41,980 nt of DNA from Calocera cornea HHB12733 (Eukaryota > Basidiomycota > Dacrymycetes > Dacrymycetales > Dacrymycetaceae). The notes under the pieces are model-generated. The model was not told the DNA's origin, did no database searches, and saw only the letters and a program-made list of their open reading frames with translations. Positions 21,959 to 33,460 of the stretch are shown here, in pieces (the first letter of the stretch is position 1; every line of letters starts with the position of its first letter). The stretch lies in contig KV423965.1 of the NCBI GenBank assembly GCA_001632435.1, positions 1-41,980 on the forward strand, written 5' to 3'. Position numbers and translations under genes: made by a program.

Positions 21959-22883
21959 CGACGCGACCTACACCAGGGTGTGCAAAGATCCGGAAAGGAT
22001 GAATCCTCTTGTATACGACAGGTGCTAGGCACCCAGACAGACGATCGTTACAGAGATAGACCCAAGGCGGAGAGGCGCTCTCCTGCGGAAGAATGATTCA
22101 TGAGCTGATTGATATCTTTTGATAGGCACTGCATGCATTGCGAGGAAGTAGCGTAAGAGCACGGCAGTGATTTTGGGGGTGAGCTGCGTGTGCATATCCC
22201 ATCTCGTCCCCGGGAGCTTAGCAACATGGCCCCAATCCAGCACAATCCTCGGCATGGGACAGACAAGCGAGTTGGAGAGAAGCACAGCATATCAAGCATA
22301 GCTTGTCATCTTGCGGGGTGGCACTGATGAGAAGGGAAGACCCGTCGTTTCACGATTTTCGGAAGGGTCCGATGGAATAAAATGGTTCCGCCGGCCCGGT
22401 CCTACGTGAAGTCGTCGACCATCGTCGGCACTTCCAGGTATATATCCACCTTCAAGAGGAAGATTCTTCATAACACGGATTATGCCACATGCAGGTCTCC
22501 TGAGCTCTGATTGAGATACGTGGAGTCCCTTCGTGACACGGCGCTGGCAGCAGAAAGGCTAGCGCTCGGCGCCTGTCTCGGAGAAGCGTCGCTATGACGC
22601 GGTGCCAGCATGTACACCATTTTTGGAATTCGCACGTTCGCTGTCACCGGTAAGTGAACACAATCAAAGCCGCATGCTGCGTGATTTAACGCTGATGCAG
22701 GTCAATAAGAAGGGCACGGATGCGGTCGTTGTCAACTCTTATGGGTACGAATCTGGGTCGCTTGCTTATCTGGGTGCGCTTCTCGAAGAGCGCAGATTCA
22801 TCATGATCAGTATCTGCCTCGGACCGGGATTTACTACAAATGCCAGCCAACATCAGGCTTGATGTCCAGTAAACTACCCTTCC
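21959..22883. other. Divergent promoter region of DUF6533 paralogs 2 and 3
   Basis: 925 bp between the start codons of two divergent paralogs. There is a TATA-like TATACAAG on the minus strand near 22010, about 55 bp upstream of the ATG at 21958. A plus-strand frame at 22602-22862 has no family motif and is not called. No other gene is seen. Confidence 0.45.
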
Positions 22884-24233
22884 ATGTCATCCCTCAGTCC
22901 CGATGCGATAGAGCAGGTTGGAGCCGGGTGGGTGAGTCCTTCCCTGAGTCATCATATCACTTGGACCCGACTCATGCGATCACCAGATTGGTATATGTAC
23001 GCTGCCGATGTCCATATACGGTGCTTGGGCTAACTACTTACTGAATCCTTATCAGCCGTCGGAGCTACACTCGTGGTGTGTTCTGGGATGATCCGTCTAT
23101 TACTCTTTAATGTTCAGGGCGCCATTTCCAGTACTACGACTACATCCTATGCCTCCCACGAGAGGTCAGTCTCGTCTGGTTCGCCAAGCGTACGCTCGGA
23201 AATGCTCTATACGTCGCGGCTCGATATGTTGGCTTGTTGGCGAATGGAATGTATCTGTTCAGTAAGACCTGGTCAGTCGATGTAACTATGATCATCATAC
23301 TAATATGGTGTGGTTGTCAGTCCAGTTCGGCAGTCCGGCAACCAAGGTCTCATGCACCGTCGCAATGTATTGGAATCTTGGTCCGTGCTCTCTGTGAAAG
23401 GATGGATTTTAACCAATACATACTTCAGCATCTGCCGCGACGTCATGCCTTATAGCCTGGCTGGTCCTGGCGCTTCGCACATGGGCGTTGTGGAACCGGC
23501 AACGGGCCGTTGGGGTTCTGCTGGCCTGCATATACGCAGGAGCCATCGTCGCCGCATCTGTCTTTACGATATATTGCTTCCTTGGAATATCGACCTATGA
23601 CAGCACCAGAGGATATCCAACGCTCAGGGGCTGTGGAGCGAACGACACTCCGACGGCAATGATAGCGGCGATGGAGAATAATGCAGTGATTGCGACTTAC
23701 GAGGCGTGTGAGTGCTGTCATTCGCTGAGTGGGTTTCAGCGACCACTACTGACCTGCATCACCATATAGCAATACTCATTTTGACTCTACTACGAGGAAG
23801 CAACTATTGTAAGGGAATTTAACCGGCCCAACAGCATCCTGACTGCTCACGCACCGACAGTCTCCAAACCTACCGGCCTTCTGCTCGTCCTCTACCGAGA
23901 CGGTACGTAGCCTGCATTACCTGCTTCCTCCCGTCTCATTGATTTCTGGAAGCCGTACTCGCCTCTGCATGTCTACTTGGTCTGCTACACTATCTGAGCT
24001 TTGTACCCCGCTCATGTGCGTCTACAGCGCTCTCAATAGCAAACATCGTCCTCGCACGGCAGAACGATCCAGCTTACTACCTGGTCTATCAGCTCACCCA
24101 GGCATGCGTCTCTGTCCTTGCCAGCCGGATCATGTTGAATCTTCGCGAGGTGGCGTTCGGATTTGATGGGGGCGACGGCGAGTGGACAGTGGTTTCGGAG
24201 GAACTTGACTGGACAATCAAGTGGGGTATTTGA
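22884..24233 (+). CDS. DUF6533 7-TM membrane protein, paralog 3
   Basis: Ten exons: 22884-22931, 22987-22996 (10 nt), 23056-23075 (20 nt), 23132-23261 (130 nt), 23321-23380, 23429-23707, 23770-23808, 23861-23902, 23953-23979 and 24028-24233. Total 286 aa. All introns are GT-AG. The DUF6533 core is YYDYILCLPREVSLVW, then LGNALYVAARYVGLL. LVLALRTWALWNRQR begins a central helix. The loop between helices contains Cys (GCGAND), and LLRG, VLYRDG and RIMLNLREV follow as in the paralogs. About seven membrane segments are expected, with a short acidic tail ending TIKWGI. The start is supported by an exon 1 of 48 nt, the same length as in paralog 2. Role and ligand are unknown. Confidence 0.87.
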
Positions 24234-24563
24234 TGACGCCGAACTCGGGCAGTTAATCCCCGAGACGGGGTGCATGTCCCCATTTTTTGAAATGGCGGCC
24301 ACGAGTAGGGATGTCAGATTATGCATACACATATCATTATGCAAACAAATCCAACTTGTGCCAGTACTGGTTCAACAATCACCGGCTCTAGCCAAAACTT
24401 TGGCAGATACTGTAAGTCTGCTTGGGCGGGTTGTCGGAGATACCGAGTAACGCCGACCTCATGAGGGTCCTTCCACTAAGGCCTCCGAAGCGCACCTCTC
24501 AACGGACCAGTGTCCCTTTGTCAATCTCCCGCCTGCCTAGCCCGTGGCACCCCGCCAAGTAAC
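24234..24563. other. Intergenic region before the MMTAG2-like gene
   Basis: 330 bp containing the 3' flank of DUF6533 paralog 3 and the promoter of the next gene. Nothing else is recognised. Confidence 0.5.
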
Positions 24564-25402
24564 ATGTATAACGGTCCGATTCGTGGCGGAACTCGCGGTG
24601 GTGCCGGCGACTTCAAATGGACGGATGTTGTGCAAGACAAAGACCGCGAGAACTACCTCGGGCACTCGGTCAACGCGCCTGCTGGTCGATGGCAGAAGAA
24701 CAAGGACATCCACTGGTACTCGCGAGATATCGATCGTACCGAGGAGGAGAAGAGAGAGGAGATCAGGAGGATAAAGGAGGCGGAGGAGGACGCGTTGGCT
24801 ATCGCTTTGTGCGTCATCTGCCGTCTGTTGTGGCTGTATTGCTGATTGCCTGAACCAGGGGGTTTCAACCAGCCGTTCGCGTGCCACAGGTCGAGAGTGG
24901 ATCTGTTCCACCTGGGATGCCCGATCTGAACGATCAAAAGGCACAAGAGAAGGAGGAGAAACGCAGGAGGAAGGACGAGAAACGTGTAAGGAAGGAGGAG
25001 AGGAGAGTAAGGAAGGAGGAGAGGAGGCGCGAGAAGGCGATGAGAGAAGGAAGGAGCTTGTCCCCGAGGAGGCACTCGGATGACTCTAGGAGCCCATCAC
25101 CCCGGAGGAGACGGAATGATCGATCGGTCTCTCCTGCACCAAGACGCGAGCTGGATGCGAAGCCGGAGCGCGATGGACGTCGGACCCCACCGAGGAGGCA
25201 CGATCGCTCCCCCGTTCGTGACCACGACCGCACCTCTAGCGCTCATCGAGCCGAGGGCGGTAGGGGGTACGATGAAGAAGAGATGCGCAAGGAGAGAGAG
25301 CGAGATAGGCGGAGGTGGGAGGCGAACGCCGAGCGAGACCGACCGGGGCGGAGAGGGGGAGATTTCTGGGAGCGCGGGCAAGTATCGACTCCCCGTCGGT
25401 AA
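24564..25402 (+). CDS. MMTAG2-like protein (MMtag domain) with Arg/Ser-rich tail
   Basis: Two exons, 24564-24808 and 24859-25402, giving 262 aa. The N-terminal block is the conserved MMtag (multiple myeloma tumour-associated 2 / kinase phosphorylation protein) domain: RGGTRGGAGDFKWTDV, then DKDRENYLGHSVNAP and GRWQKNKDIHWY, up to ALGFQPA across the splice. A highly charged Lys/Arg/Glu coiled-coil stretch follows, then Ser-Pro and Arg-rich sequence (SPRR, SPSPRRRR) resembling RS-type tails of nuclear RNA-processing proteins. The family is conserved from fungi to animals but poorly characterised. A nuclear, RNA-associated role is inferred from composition. There is no membrane segment. The intron (GTGCGT...ACCAG, 50 bp) sits inside the conserved ALG motif. 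Confidence 0.9.
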
Positions 25403-26016
25403 TTGTGTGCATTTGGAGTATAGCACTGGGGAGAACTGTGCGTCCACTACTATAAAAGGCTCTCAGACTTAGTTCTTCGACATTTATAGAGCTTCTATCT
25501 CGTCATTCCGCGTTCGCCTCCTCACTCGAGTGAAGAGGTTGTCGTTACAGCTGTATGCGACGTTGTCGCCAGATCAAGGTTTAAGCTACCCCCCTCCCGC
25601 CATCCGCCGCTGGAGGTTCCAAACACGACACGTATAAACTGCGTGGGAAGGTTCCTCATCGATTCAAGAAGTGCGATTGCCGTTTGGCATGTACCAGTAT
25701 GAAAACCCAGAGTGGTAGACGATTCCGCGACATAGCAATTGGAAGTTATGATTCTCAGAGCAGGATGCACCCAACGGGTTCAAGAGCAACGGTGCCACGT
25801 GGGGCCTGGAGCTAGCAGTCACCACCTCCTTTGTTCGGACTAGGCATGCTTGGCCCGATGTCATTCGGGGATGGCAGTTGGAAGTAGGTGATCAAGGAGG
25901 AAACACTGGAAGGGCGAAGGAACTGCGATGCCATGTCGTGCCTTGATCCAAAGTTGACTCAGCGCGGGAGTCCAGCAGGGGCTGTTATCGCTGAGCATCA
26001 TAGAAGATGGTAAAGG
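25403..26016. other. Intergenic region left of the pogo-type element
   Basis: About 610 bp with no supportable gene. It includes the 3' flank of the MMTAG2-like gene. Minus-strand frames at 25522-25864 carry no domain. Confidence 0.5.
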
Positions 26017-26018
26017 TA

Positions 26019-26080
26019 ACGTCCATTATCCATTATCAGTTCGTGGATCAAATCAGTTAGTGGATCAGTATTCAGGACCC
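26019..26080 (+). repeat. Left terminal inverted repeat of the pogo-type element
   Basis: Begins ACGTCCATTATC. Compared with the right end it carries small internal duplications: ATTATC occurs twice in a row (about 26024-26037) and the GTTnGTGGATCA block occurs twice (about 26039-26066). The end is therefore longer than the right one. Confidence 0.75.
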
Positions 26081-26124
26081 GCTACCGCTGGATTGCTGTA
26101 ACTCGACAGAACAATGGGATTTGG

Positions 26125-27785
26125 CTAAGCTAAAGGGGCGTCCACCGGGTTATCTATGTGGGCTGCCTCTGGGCAGGTTCTGGCATTGTGCCCGGCAGTT
26201 CTGCAGATTCTACAGAGCCGCTGGCCAGTTACGTGTGGCTCCAATGAACCCTCCCCTGCACCTGTTTCATGCTCCTCATGCTCCACAATGCCTCTTTCAA
26301 CCAAAAGCTGGCTTGCCTGCTCACCAGTCAGCGGTCCAGAGTTCTGAAGTTGAGCTCTTTTTATCCTGCGTTGCTTTGAGAGCCTATCATTGGCTTGCTC
26401 AAGTGCATCGACCCGACCAGTCAGAAGTGTGAGCTGATGGTCTGCTGCAATGGCAGCCTTTGCCAAGCGGTCAATGGATTGATAGATTGGAGTTGGTGAG
26501 CTTCCTTGATGCCGGGACACTCGCTCTTTGATAAGAGTTGACTGTGAGATTGCCTCAGCGGCGGTCTTGGGTGTCTGCGAGACCCATGGCTGGGGCAGAC
26601 CATCAGGGATTGCAGGAGGTGACGGTGTTTGGAACCATATATCAAGCTTTGATATCACAGCAGCTGGGTTCATAGGCACTAGCCCAGCCCCTCGGAAGCC
26701 GCTCTTGATGTTTTTTTCAGTGAAAGTGCTGTTGAAAGCAGCTTTGAACGCAGGGAAAAAGTCGTCCTTGCTGATGTGGGTTATGCCGGCTCGGGTAAGG
26801 GTTGAAATTTCAGAGCTGAATGCTGTCTTCAGTGGTCCAAAAAGGCCAACATCGAGAGGCTGGGTCAAATGCGAGGAATGTGCTGGAAGGCAGAGTGGAA
26901 TGATGTTGTTGGACTTGCAGTATTTGGAGTATTTGGCACTCAGATGACTCTCATGCCCATCAAGGACAAGCATTCGCCAGATACCCTTTTGGCGGTGCTG
27001 GGTATGCTCGTCAAAGTGCCGGAGCCAGTGGAGACCAGTTGCATTGTTGGTCCAGCCATTCTGTGTTGTTGTGACCACCCAATTGGGCGGTATATGACCA
27101 TCGATGTACCATGGTGCAAGGTGGTACTTTCCGGCAATGCAGAGGAAAGGCAGCACCACATTCCCATCTGCTGCAATACAGCAAATTGCTGTGGCCCATT
27201 CTCGGTTGCCAGGCTGGATTGCCTTTGGTTTGGCGCTTTGACCGGCATAGGTAACAACCTTGGCAGCCTTGAGTATGCCCATCGCAAAGCCGGTCTCATC
27301 GAAGTTGTACAAATTGCCCTCATGGATACCATAATGTGTGAACATGTTGGTTGCAAGCTGGAACCATTTCCCCAGCATCTCTGGATCCTCCTGCCGTGCT
27401 CTCTGGTAGTCATATGAGCGAGAAAATCATGTATCGAGCTCGGTTCGTCGACTGATAAAGCGATCCGTCCAGCACTTTCCCACCACCCCGCTCCCTCGCT
27501 TTGCCCGCAGAAGATTGGCCATATCTTCCACATCAGCCCTCCATGGCGAAAACCCTCTGGCATCCAGCTGCAGATGTACTCCACAACTGCATCCTCCTCC
27601 AGCTTTGTGAGAGCAGCAAGGCTGCTTTGGCTCTCAGCCTTAGCCTGCATACCGCTGATTCTGTGCTGCAGATTTGTATAGGGGATGTCGTAGAATTTGG
27701 CGGCTTTGCAAAGCGTCAAAGTTGGGTCAGACCGGACCGCCTGGATCGCTAGTTGGACTTGGTGTTCTTTGGAAGCAGCAGACAT
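26125..27785 (-). pseudogene. Broken pogo/Fot1 DDE transposase
   Basis: Minus-strand reading from the ATG at 27785. The N-terminus is a Psq-type helix-turn-helix (SDPTLTLCKAAKFYDIPYTN). The frame is lost by what looks like a 1-nt deletion near 27565-27575, and the continuing frame has an in-frame TGA at 27427-27429, where relatives usually have Arg. From 27426 on, 430-odd codons are open. They contain the full DDE core with all three acidic residues in FDETGF, VLDGHESH and TQPLDVGLFGPLK, and a C-terminal CCHC zinc knuckle (CRICRTAGHNARTC). The stop codon is at 26125. Two lesions with an otherwise clean core suggest recent inactivation. A spliced gene avoiding both lesions cannot be fully excluded, but no good intron fits. 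Confidence 0.85.
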
Positions 27786-27839
27786 GGTTGTGACAGAGCT
27801 ATTGTGGTGAAAGGTTTGCAAGCAAGAGTGGCGCTAAAA

Positions 27840-27882
27840 GTGACCCTGATACTGATTTGATCCACTAACTGATAATCGACGT
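27840..27882 (-). repeat. Right terminal inverted repeat of the pogo-type element
   Basis: Read on the minus strand it begins ACGTCGATTATCAGTTAGTG and continues with GATCAAATCAGTATCAGGG. It pairs with the left end and abuts the TA at 27883-27884. Confidence 0.82.
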
Positions 27883-27884
27883 TA

Positions 27885-28777
27885 CAGACATTTTTCGTAG
27901 GCGCTGCGTTTGCCGAGGAGAGGCGTTAAGGCTAAACTGTTGCAAGTTGCCGACAAGGGTTCCGACTTCAGTCGTTGCCATCGCTAAGGGCTGCCAAGCG
28001 CATCACTACGGCTGTGATGATCCCTCGAGTCGTCCGTCCAGATCGGGTCATCGGATCTGCATCTCGCAAGCAGAGATAAGACCCGTCGATCAGCAGAGTG
28101 CAGATGCTGTGTTGGTCCACATGCTGGTGAAATGGCATTTGCATGGGATCTCGGAGGGAGCTGTAGAGGCTGGGGCTCTGTCTGCGTGAGAAAAGCGCCA
28201 GCGAGAGGATGTCGATACTGATGAAACGGAGAATGTGATAACTATTCGCATTCTGCAGTATGTACGGTCCAGATCAAATGGGGTGCAGACACACCTCCTT
28301 CCGAATAATATGTACTAGCAGGCAGAACGGCACCGGCGAGGGGCTCGAAAGGAGTCGCTCGGCGGTCAGGCTGGGGGAGTAGTACCTAGTTCGGGCATTA
28401 TTACCCACAGCGCGGAAGACATCTAGCTCAGGACCGAAATCGAATGATATCCCGACCTGTATGAGAGATCATAAGCTATCGAGCTGCATGTGTATAATAT
28501 ACCGTCCCGTAATTGGCATTGGTGAAAGAGAGAGAGTGACAAACGCCATCGGAGGCGCACACGGTCCCGAAATAGAATTCGTTCGCGTCCCTCAGTGGGC
28601 AAAACGAAATTGCCTGACGTCAGGGCCGTCGATGTTGACCGCCTCCTCATCGTCACCCACATCCTCCCGCACAATTGATTAGACCATGCCGCCGTCCTTC
28701 CCTCCCCCGCTCTCCACCCTGCATTCACAGTCGATGCGCCCCATACCTCTACCCTCGGCATACCCCCAAGCAAGAAG
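27885..28777. other. Intergenic region between the transposon and the K+ channel gene
   Basis: About 890 bp with no supportable gene. The right end is pyrimidine-rich (28680-28775), probably the 5' leader of the channel gene. In-leader ATGs at 28686 and 28734 open short frames that run past the channel start in another frame. Confidence 0.5.
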
Positions 28778-30902
28778 ATGGGAAAATACTACGACTCGGC
28801 CCTCGCAGCAGCACGCCTCGCACCGCTTACAGCGGCCATCCTCGCTCCGCTCGCGTCTCTACTCGCCGTACCGGCCGTGAGCCAGAATTGGTTTGCGGAC
28901 AGTAATGGAGATGGAGTGCCGGATACAGAGGCGAGCTTGGTGCTATCCGGCGTGTCTCTTGTACGTCCCACTCCTGCTCTTGCCCCGGGACCTGGACTGA
29001 TGACGCACAGGGGCTCGTGCTCATCGCCAATGCGCTCCTAGTGCTCCGCTTTTCCAAAGCCCAAAAGCGTTGGCGTATTATTACGACCATCTCCACCTTC
29101 GTGTGGATCACAACGACTATCATCCAGATCGTCAACCTCGTCGTGCACTCCGTCACGCGCCCGGCAGGGCTGCAGCATGCGGAAGGGTTCTGTGAGTCCC
29201 CTCTCCCCCCATGCAGCTATATGCTCCACGCACTGACCAAGTGACAGGGTGCGCGATCTGGTCCTGTGTCCTCTCCGGATCCTGTACCCTAGTCCTCCTC
29301 CTGCACTTCCTCCTCCAGATCGGTCGCCCGCCCTCCGATGAGCTCCAAGTGCGCCTCACCGGCGCGCACTTCATGCGCAATATCCTCGGCCTCGTGCTCG
29401 TCTTGGCGCTCGAAGCAGTCATATTCAGCAAGATCGAGGGGTGGGAGTTCTTCGATGGGGTGTATTTTGCTGTGGTGACCATGCTCACTAGTAAGCTAAT
29501 ATTTACTTCTGCTGGAGGATACGGCTGATGTAGAGGGTAGTCGGCTTTGGCGACCTCCTTCCGACTTACGCATCCACTCGTGTGCTACTCGTACCGTTCG
29601 CCCTCCTCACCATCTCCCTCCTCGCCAACGTCATCTCCATGCTGGTCAAGTTCCTCTCCGGTGCGCCCCCTCCCACATTCTCCTTCTATGCCTGTCGGCT
29701 AATCTTCACCCGTTGCATGTAGCGCTGTTCGACACCCGCCGCCAACGCTGGCGCACCGCCTACACGCAGCGCGCCGAGCGCGCGTTCGGCGACACTGGCT
29801 CACGCCCCGCGGGGCTGCAGGAGGAGGTCAACTTCCTGAACCGCCTTGGTGCACGGGAGGAGGGCTGGCTGCAGCTGTTCGACCTCGGCACGAGCCTCCT
29901 GGCACTCGTGGCCTTCTGGTTCATTGGCGCAGTAGTGTTCTGCAAGATGGAGGAGTGGACGTATGGGATTGGGCTGTATTTCTGTGTGCGTGCATATATG
30001 CTAGTTTTGGAGGGATGGACGCTGATATATGCGCGCAGTATGTGTTCTTCCTCACCCTGGGGTATGGCGACTTCGCCCCGCGCACCGCAGCAGGGCGCAC
30101 ATTCTTCGTCCTCTACAGCCTGCTCGCCGTTCCCATTATCGCCTCCTTCGCTCTGCAAGCCGTGTCCAACGTCGTCTCCTCATGGAGCGACAAGCGCTTC
30201 TCCGCGCAGGAGTTGGGCGAGGAGCACGGCGACGGCGTGGTGCGCGCGCACGCAGAGTTCGTGCTCGAGCACCATAGTGTTCTGGCAGATCAGCTCGCTG
30301 CGTTCCGCAAGGAGCACCCATCCCTACCGGACGAAGAGGTCGACCCGGCGTTCGAGCGCGCGCTCGTGGGGGAGATGATTTCCCTCGCGTGCGCACTGGA
30401 GGCGCAGTCTCGCCGCATGCTGATCAATCAGATGCCGGCGGACTCGCAGGCGCAGGTCCTCCTCCGTGCCGACCGGAACCAGCAGTTGAGGGACATGCGA
30501 AGCCTTGGCCTGCCGGAGGAGCAGCTACGGCAGCTCATGCGCGAGGAGGTGCAGGGCGACGCAGATGTGCTTACCCAGGTCGGGAAGTACAGGCAGACGT
30601 TTGCCAAGTTCCTCGCTACGGGCGCGAGGGTGCAAGAGCTGCGCGGCAGGGAACAAGAGGCGTTTGAGCGGCGCCGCGGGAGTCGGGGGGAGGCCGTCCC
30701 TGATGAGGACGGGAATGTCGCTGCGGGCAAGAGAGGCGCCAGCCTGGAGGGGTACGTGCAGGACATGGAGGCGGAGAAGGGGCCCGCCGGGAGGGGAGAC
30801 AGCCATGCTGTCTCAGGGGTGAGGAAGGAGGCTAGGGAGCAGGCCGACAGCGCGGGGCCCAGCTCGGGCGCGCTCAAGGCGCTTAATGCGGTTGGTGTCT
30901 GA
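28778..30902 (+). CDS. TOK1: TOK-type two-pore outward-rectifier potassium channel
   Basis: Six exons: 28778-28960, 29011-29191, 29248-29490, 29541-29660, 29723-29985 and 30039-30902, giving 617 aa. Fungal TOK channels sit in the plasma membrane with eight helices and two pore loops, and release K+ on depolarisation. Both selectivity filters are complete: TIGFGD (residues 202-207, split by an intron after Thr202) and TLGYGD (336-341). Four hydrophobic helices precede the first pore region, which is followed by a helix ending NVISMLVKFL; the second pore is followed by a helix ending ALQAVSNVVSSW. After that comes a cytosolic tail of about 240 residues, rich in Glu, Arg and Gln with coiled-coil character. 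The start at 28778 (MGKYYDS) is in frame and directly precedes helix 1. Confidence 0.94.
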
Positions 30903-31544
30903 TATTTCTCCGGAGGAAGACCGTTGATAGACGGTTGGACAGGCGTGATCTATATGGGCAATGTACAAGAAACTGTATCGATAGAATTCATCCAAACCTG
31001 GGTACCCGTACTGTTATGTGCTATAGGCAAAGTCTTCTTGTGGGACAGCGACGACGTTATCTTTGATGCCGGGACTGCAACTCTGCAGCGAGGCGAGCAG
31101 TTGCCCTTCGGGCACGGGAAGGTTCTGTGTATTTCTGGAACGTGCGCCTCCGAATCTGACGACTTCTTGCTGCATATGTATCAAGCGATCTATTTGTGTT
31201 AGCCGCCCATCGTGGAAGTTCACTCTTGCATAGGCATGCGCCCATACCAAGTACCCGTCACTGCAGACTGAGGTCACGCGCCTCTGGGGCCATACTTGGA
31301 ACCTTTCGCGCCAGCACTTGCGCGCGGCTGAGCTTCTTCAACTTGTTCTGATTGGGTTTGAGAGCGCTACTCCATGTCTGACGTGCTGTACAATTGTCAA
31401 CCGGGTCTGCACTTGTGTCTTCCTTCGTCTAGCTGTGCGATTGTTCGGTCTTTCATACGCCGAAATGTTCAACTCAAATATATATGTAGGCTCGCGACAG
31501 GAGCCTGTGCCCTCTGCTTATCGACCCGCACTGCGCTCTCAATC
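30903..31544. other. Intergenic region before DUF6533 paralog 4
   Basis: 642 bp without a supportable gene. The right end contains TATATAT at 31479-31485, 60 bp before the paralog 4 ATG, as a likely TATA element. Confidence 0.45.
31479..31485 (+). promoter_or_regulatory. Probable TATA element of DUF6533 paralog 4
   Basis: TATATAT lies 60 bp upstream of the ATG at 31545, the same spacing as in paralog 1. Confidence 0.4.
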
Positions 31545-32925
31545 ATGGCAGGTGTAGGAACCATGCAGACCAACATTCCCCAGCAGGCAAGTCTCTAGCT
31601 CGTTCTTGATTCAGACGAGATACTAACGATAATCAGTATGGCCTCAGTATGTTCTCGCTCCTGTGACCCATTTCAACACAGATGACCTGATTTCAACGGC
31701 TTCTAGTGGCCGCAGGAACGCTCCTGGTTCGCTCACATCACGACGCTGTTCTTCAAGCTAATCAGAGTCGCTCTTTAGGTATATGACTACATACTTACCT
31801 TTCCCAAAGAGGTCGATCTCGTCTGGCGCGCCAAGTGGACCATCGGCAAGTCCCTATTCCTTCTGCTCAGGTACGGCGCTTGGGTCGACGTGGTGATATT
31901 CACCTACGGTACGGAAGTGTTGTTCTCTCAAAGCACACACTGAGCTGTTTTGCGGATTGTAGGCCACGTTGTTCAGGAGACTTCGCCGGTCTCCTGCCAC
32001 TGGGCTATGTACGGGGCGCTTTGTACGTGGTCCGTGTGATGGCTGCGGGGACGGGGCGGTATGGCAACACTTCAGCATACTGACGGGGAAATAGGCAGCG
32101 CACCCCTCATGTACCTCTTGGGGTGCCTTGTCCTAGCGCTACGAACCTGGGCCATCTGGAACCGCACAAGCGTGTGCGGTGCTCTGCTAGCTATCGCATG
32201 GATCGCAAACGCCGGGCTCACGTTATATATCACAGCTGAGGTGGGACGGCTGAGCGTCACGACCAGTCCACCTTACCCGGGGGGGACCTCTTTCGATCCT
32301 CCAGGGTGCGGGCCAATAGTGACATCTGAGGGGATGGCGAAGCTATTTGTGTGGCAAACTGGCTTGGCAATCTATGAGCTAGGTGTGTTTATCGCAACAA
32401 TGATGCGTATAAAGCAGGTCTGACCATCCCATGAGCAGTGATCTTCATTCTTACCATTGCGCGAGGTATTCGCTATCGTAAGTGAGACAACCTGCGCGCA
32501 ATGCCCATAGCCTACTTGGCGTTCACAGTGACGAAACCGGCGCCCCTTTTAATGGTGCTGTATCGTGATGGTAAGCTACCGGTACTGTTCAAGTCCTCAA
32601 CTCATTCCTTCAGCCTTCTGGGGTAATACATGCATCTTTGGTACTTGCGCCCGAGCCCCTCTCCCAAAACGTTGGGCTGATTTTGGGAATAGTGCTAGCA
32701 GTGGTGGGCGGGCTTCTAGCTCGAGCCGACGCACCGAGCTATTTCTGGCCCTACCTCATTGGGTTCAGCTGCTACTTCATGATTCCTTGCAAGATCATTC
32801 TCAATCTGAGGGAGGTGACGTCCGACATCGATGGTTGGGACCTGACTACAGTCCCTGTCCCGACGACAGGTAGGACGACTAGTTCAGAAAGCTCGAATTG
32901 GGATGTGTCGCTCAGTCAGGCATAG
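31545..32925 (+). CDS. DUF6533 7-TM membrane protein, paralog 4
   Basis: Ten exons: 31545-31586, 31637-31646 (10 nt), 31707-31726 (20 nt), 31779-31908 (130 nt), 31963-32022, 32095-32382, 32439-32477, 32529-32570, 32614-32640 and 32693-32925. Total 296 aa. The DUF6533 core is VYDYILTFPKEVDLVW followed by WTIGKSLFLLLRYGAW. LVLALRTWAIWNRTS, TIARG, VLYRD and KIILNLREV follow. The first intron uses a GC donor, CAG|GCAAGT at 31587-31592, which fits the known GC-AG consensus well. The other introns are GT-AG. Exon 9 could be read as 9 nt with another donor, but the 27-nt version (donor at 32641) matches the paralogs in length and residues. It converges on paralog 5. Function unknown. Confidence 0.87.
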
Positions 32926-33460
32926 GCAGGTTACAGATTCTTGAAGGTACCAATTCTGATTTCTATACGTCCAGACCAGGCTTTCGACTGTCCAATGGCT
33001 ATTCTCTCCCTATATCCATGGTTTGCGCCAGCTTCTTCGAAAATCTTGGAAACCCGGCACAGCAATGAAGCAAACTACGCGCCCAAGATCAGAGTACAGT
33101 ACATTGTGTACCGTCTGTTTCAAGATGATATCCGCCCGTCGCTCACGGCAATCTCCAACAATCCCATGGAAGCATCTGGATTCCATAGCGTGGCTTCCTG
33201 TGGGCCACATGATCTCAAACCTCTGAGGCGCGCGAAAGAGGCGAAGGAGCCGGCGGACAGCGGGAGACGTTCCGGGCGGTTGGTGGTTCAGTTGTGCGTG
33301 GAGGAGCAGTGTGTTGACGGACGATTGGGTAGACATGTACTGTCTCCAAACAAAGCGTGCAACTCGACCGTGCTGTGAACTACGTACATTCAAGCCCTTC
33401 ATGTGGGCCACACCATGACCAGATCTATATGAACATGCTTCGAAGCGGAGTGCAAAGTAA
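32926..33460. other. Convergent 3' flanks of DUF6533 paralogs 4 and 5
   Basis: 535 bp between two stop codons on opposite strands. The minus-strand frame at 33010-33546 and the plus-strand frame at 32941-33378 overlap each other and show no domain. Confidence 0.5.

Larger units (their letters stand above)
26019..27882 (-). mobile_element. Pogo/Fot1-type Tc1-mariner transposon with TIRs and TA target duplication
   Basis: A 1,864-bp element bounded by inverted ends starting ACGTC(C/G)ATTATC. TA dinucleotides directly flank both ends (26017-26018 and 27883-27884), the expected target-site duplication for Tc1/mariner/pogo elements. The inverted repeats share AGTT(A/C)GTGGATCAAATCAG. One minus-strand transposase occupies most of the interior. 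Three catalytic Asp positions are kept, but the transposase is broken, so this copy is probably non-autonomous now. Confidence 0.88.

Noticed and set aside
26121..27417. Plus-strand frames inside the pogo element
   Set aside because: Antisense to the recognised DDE transposase; no domains.
32614..32622. A 9-nt version of exon 9 in DUF6533 paralog 4 (donor at 32623)
   Set aside because: It keeps phase, but the 27-nt version with donor at 32641 matches exon length and residues in the other paralogs.
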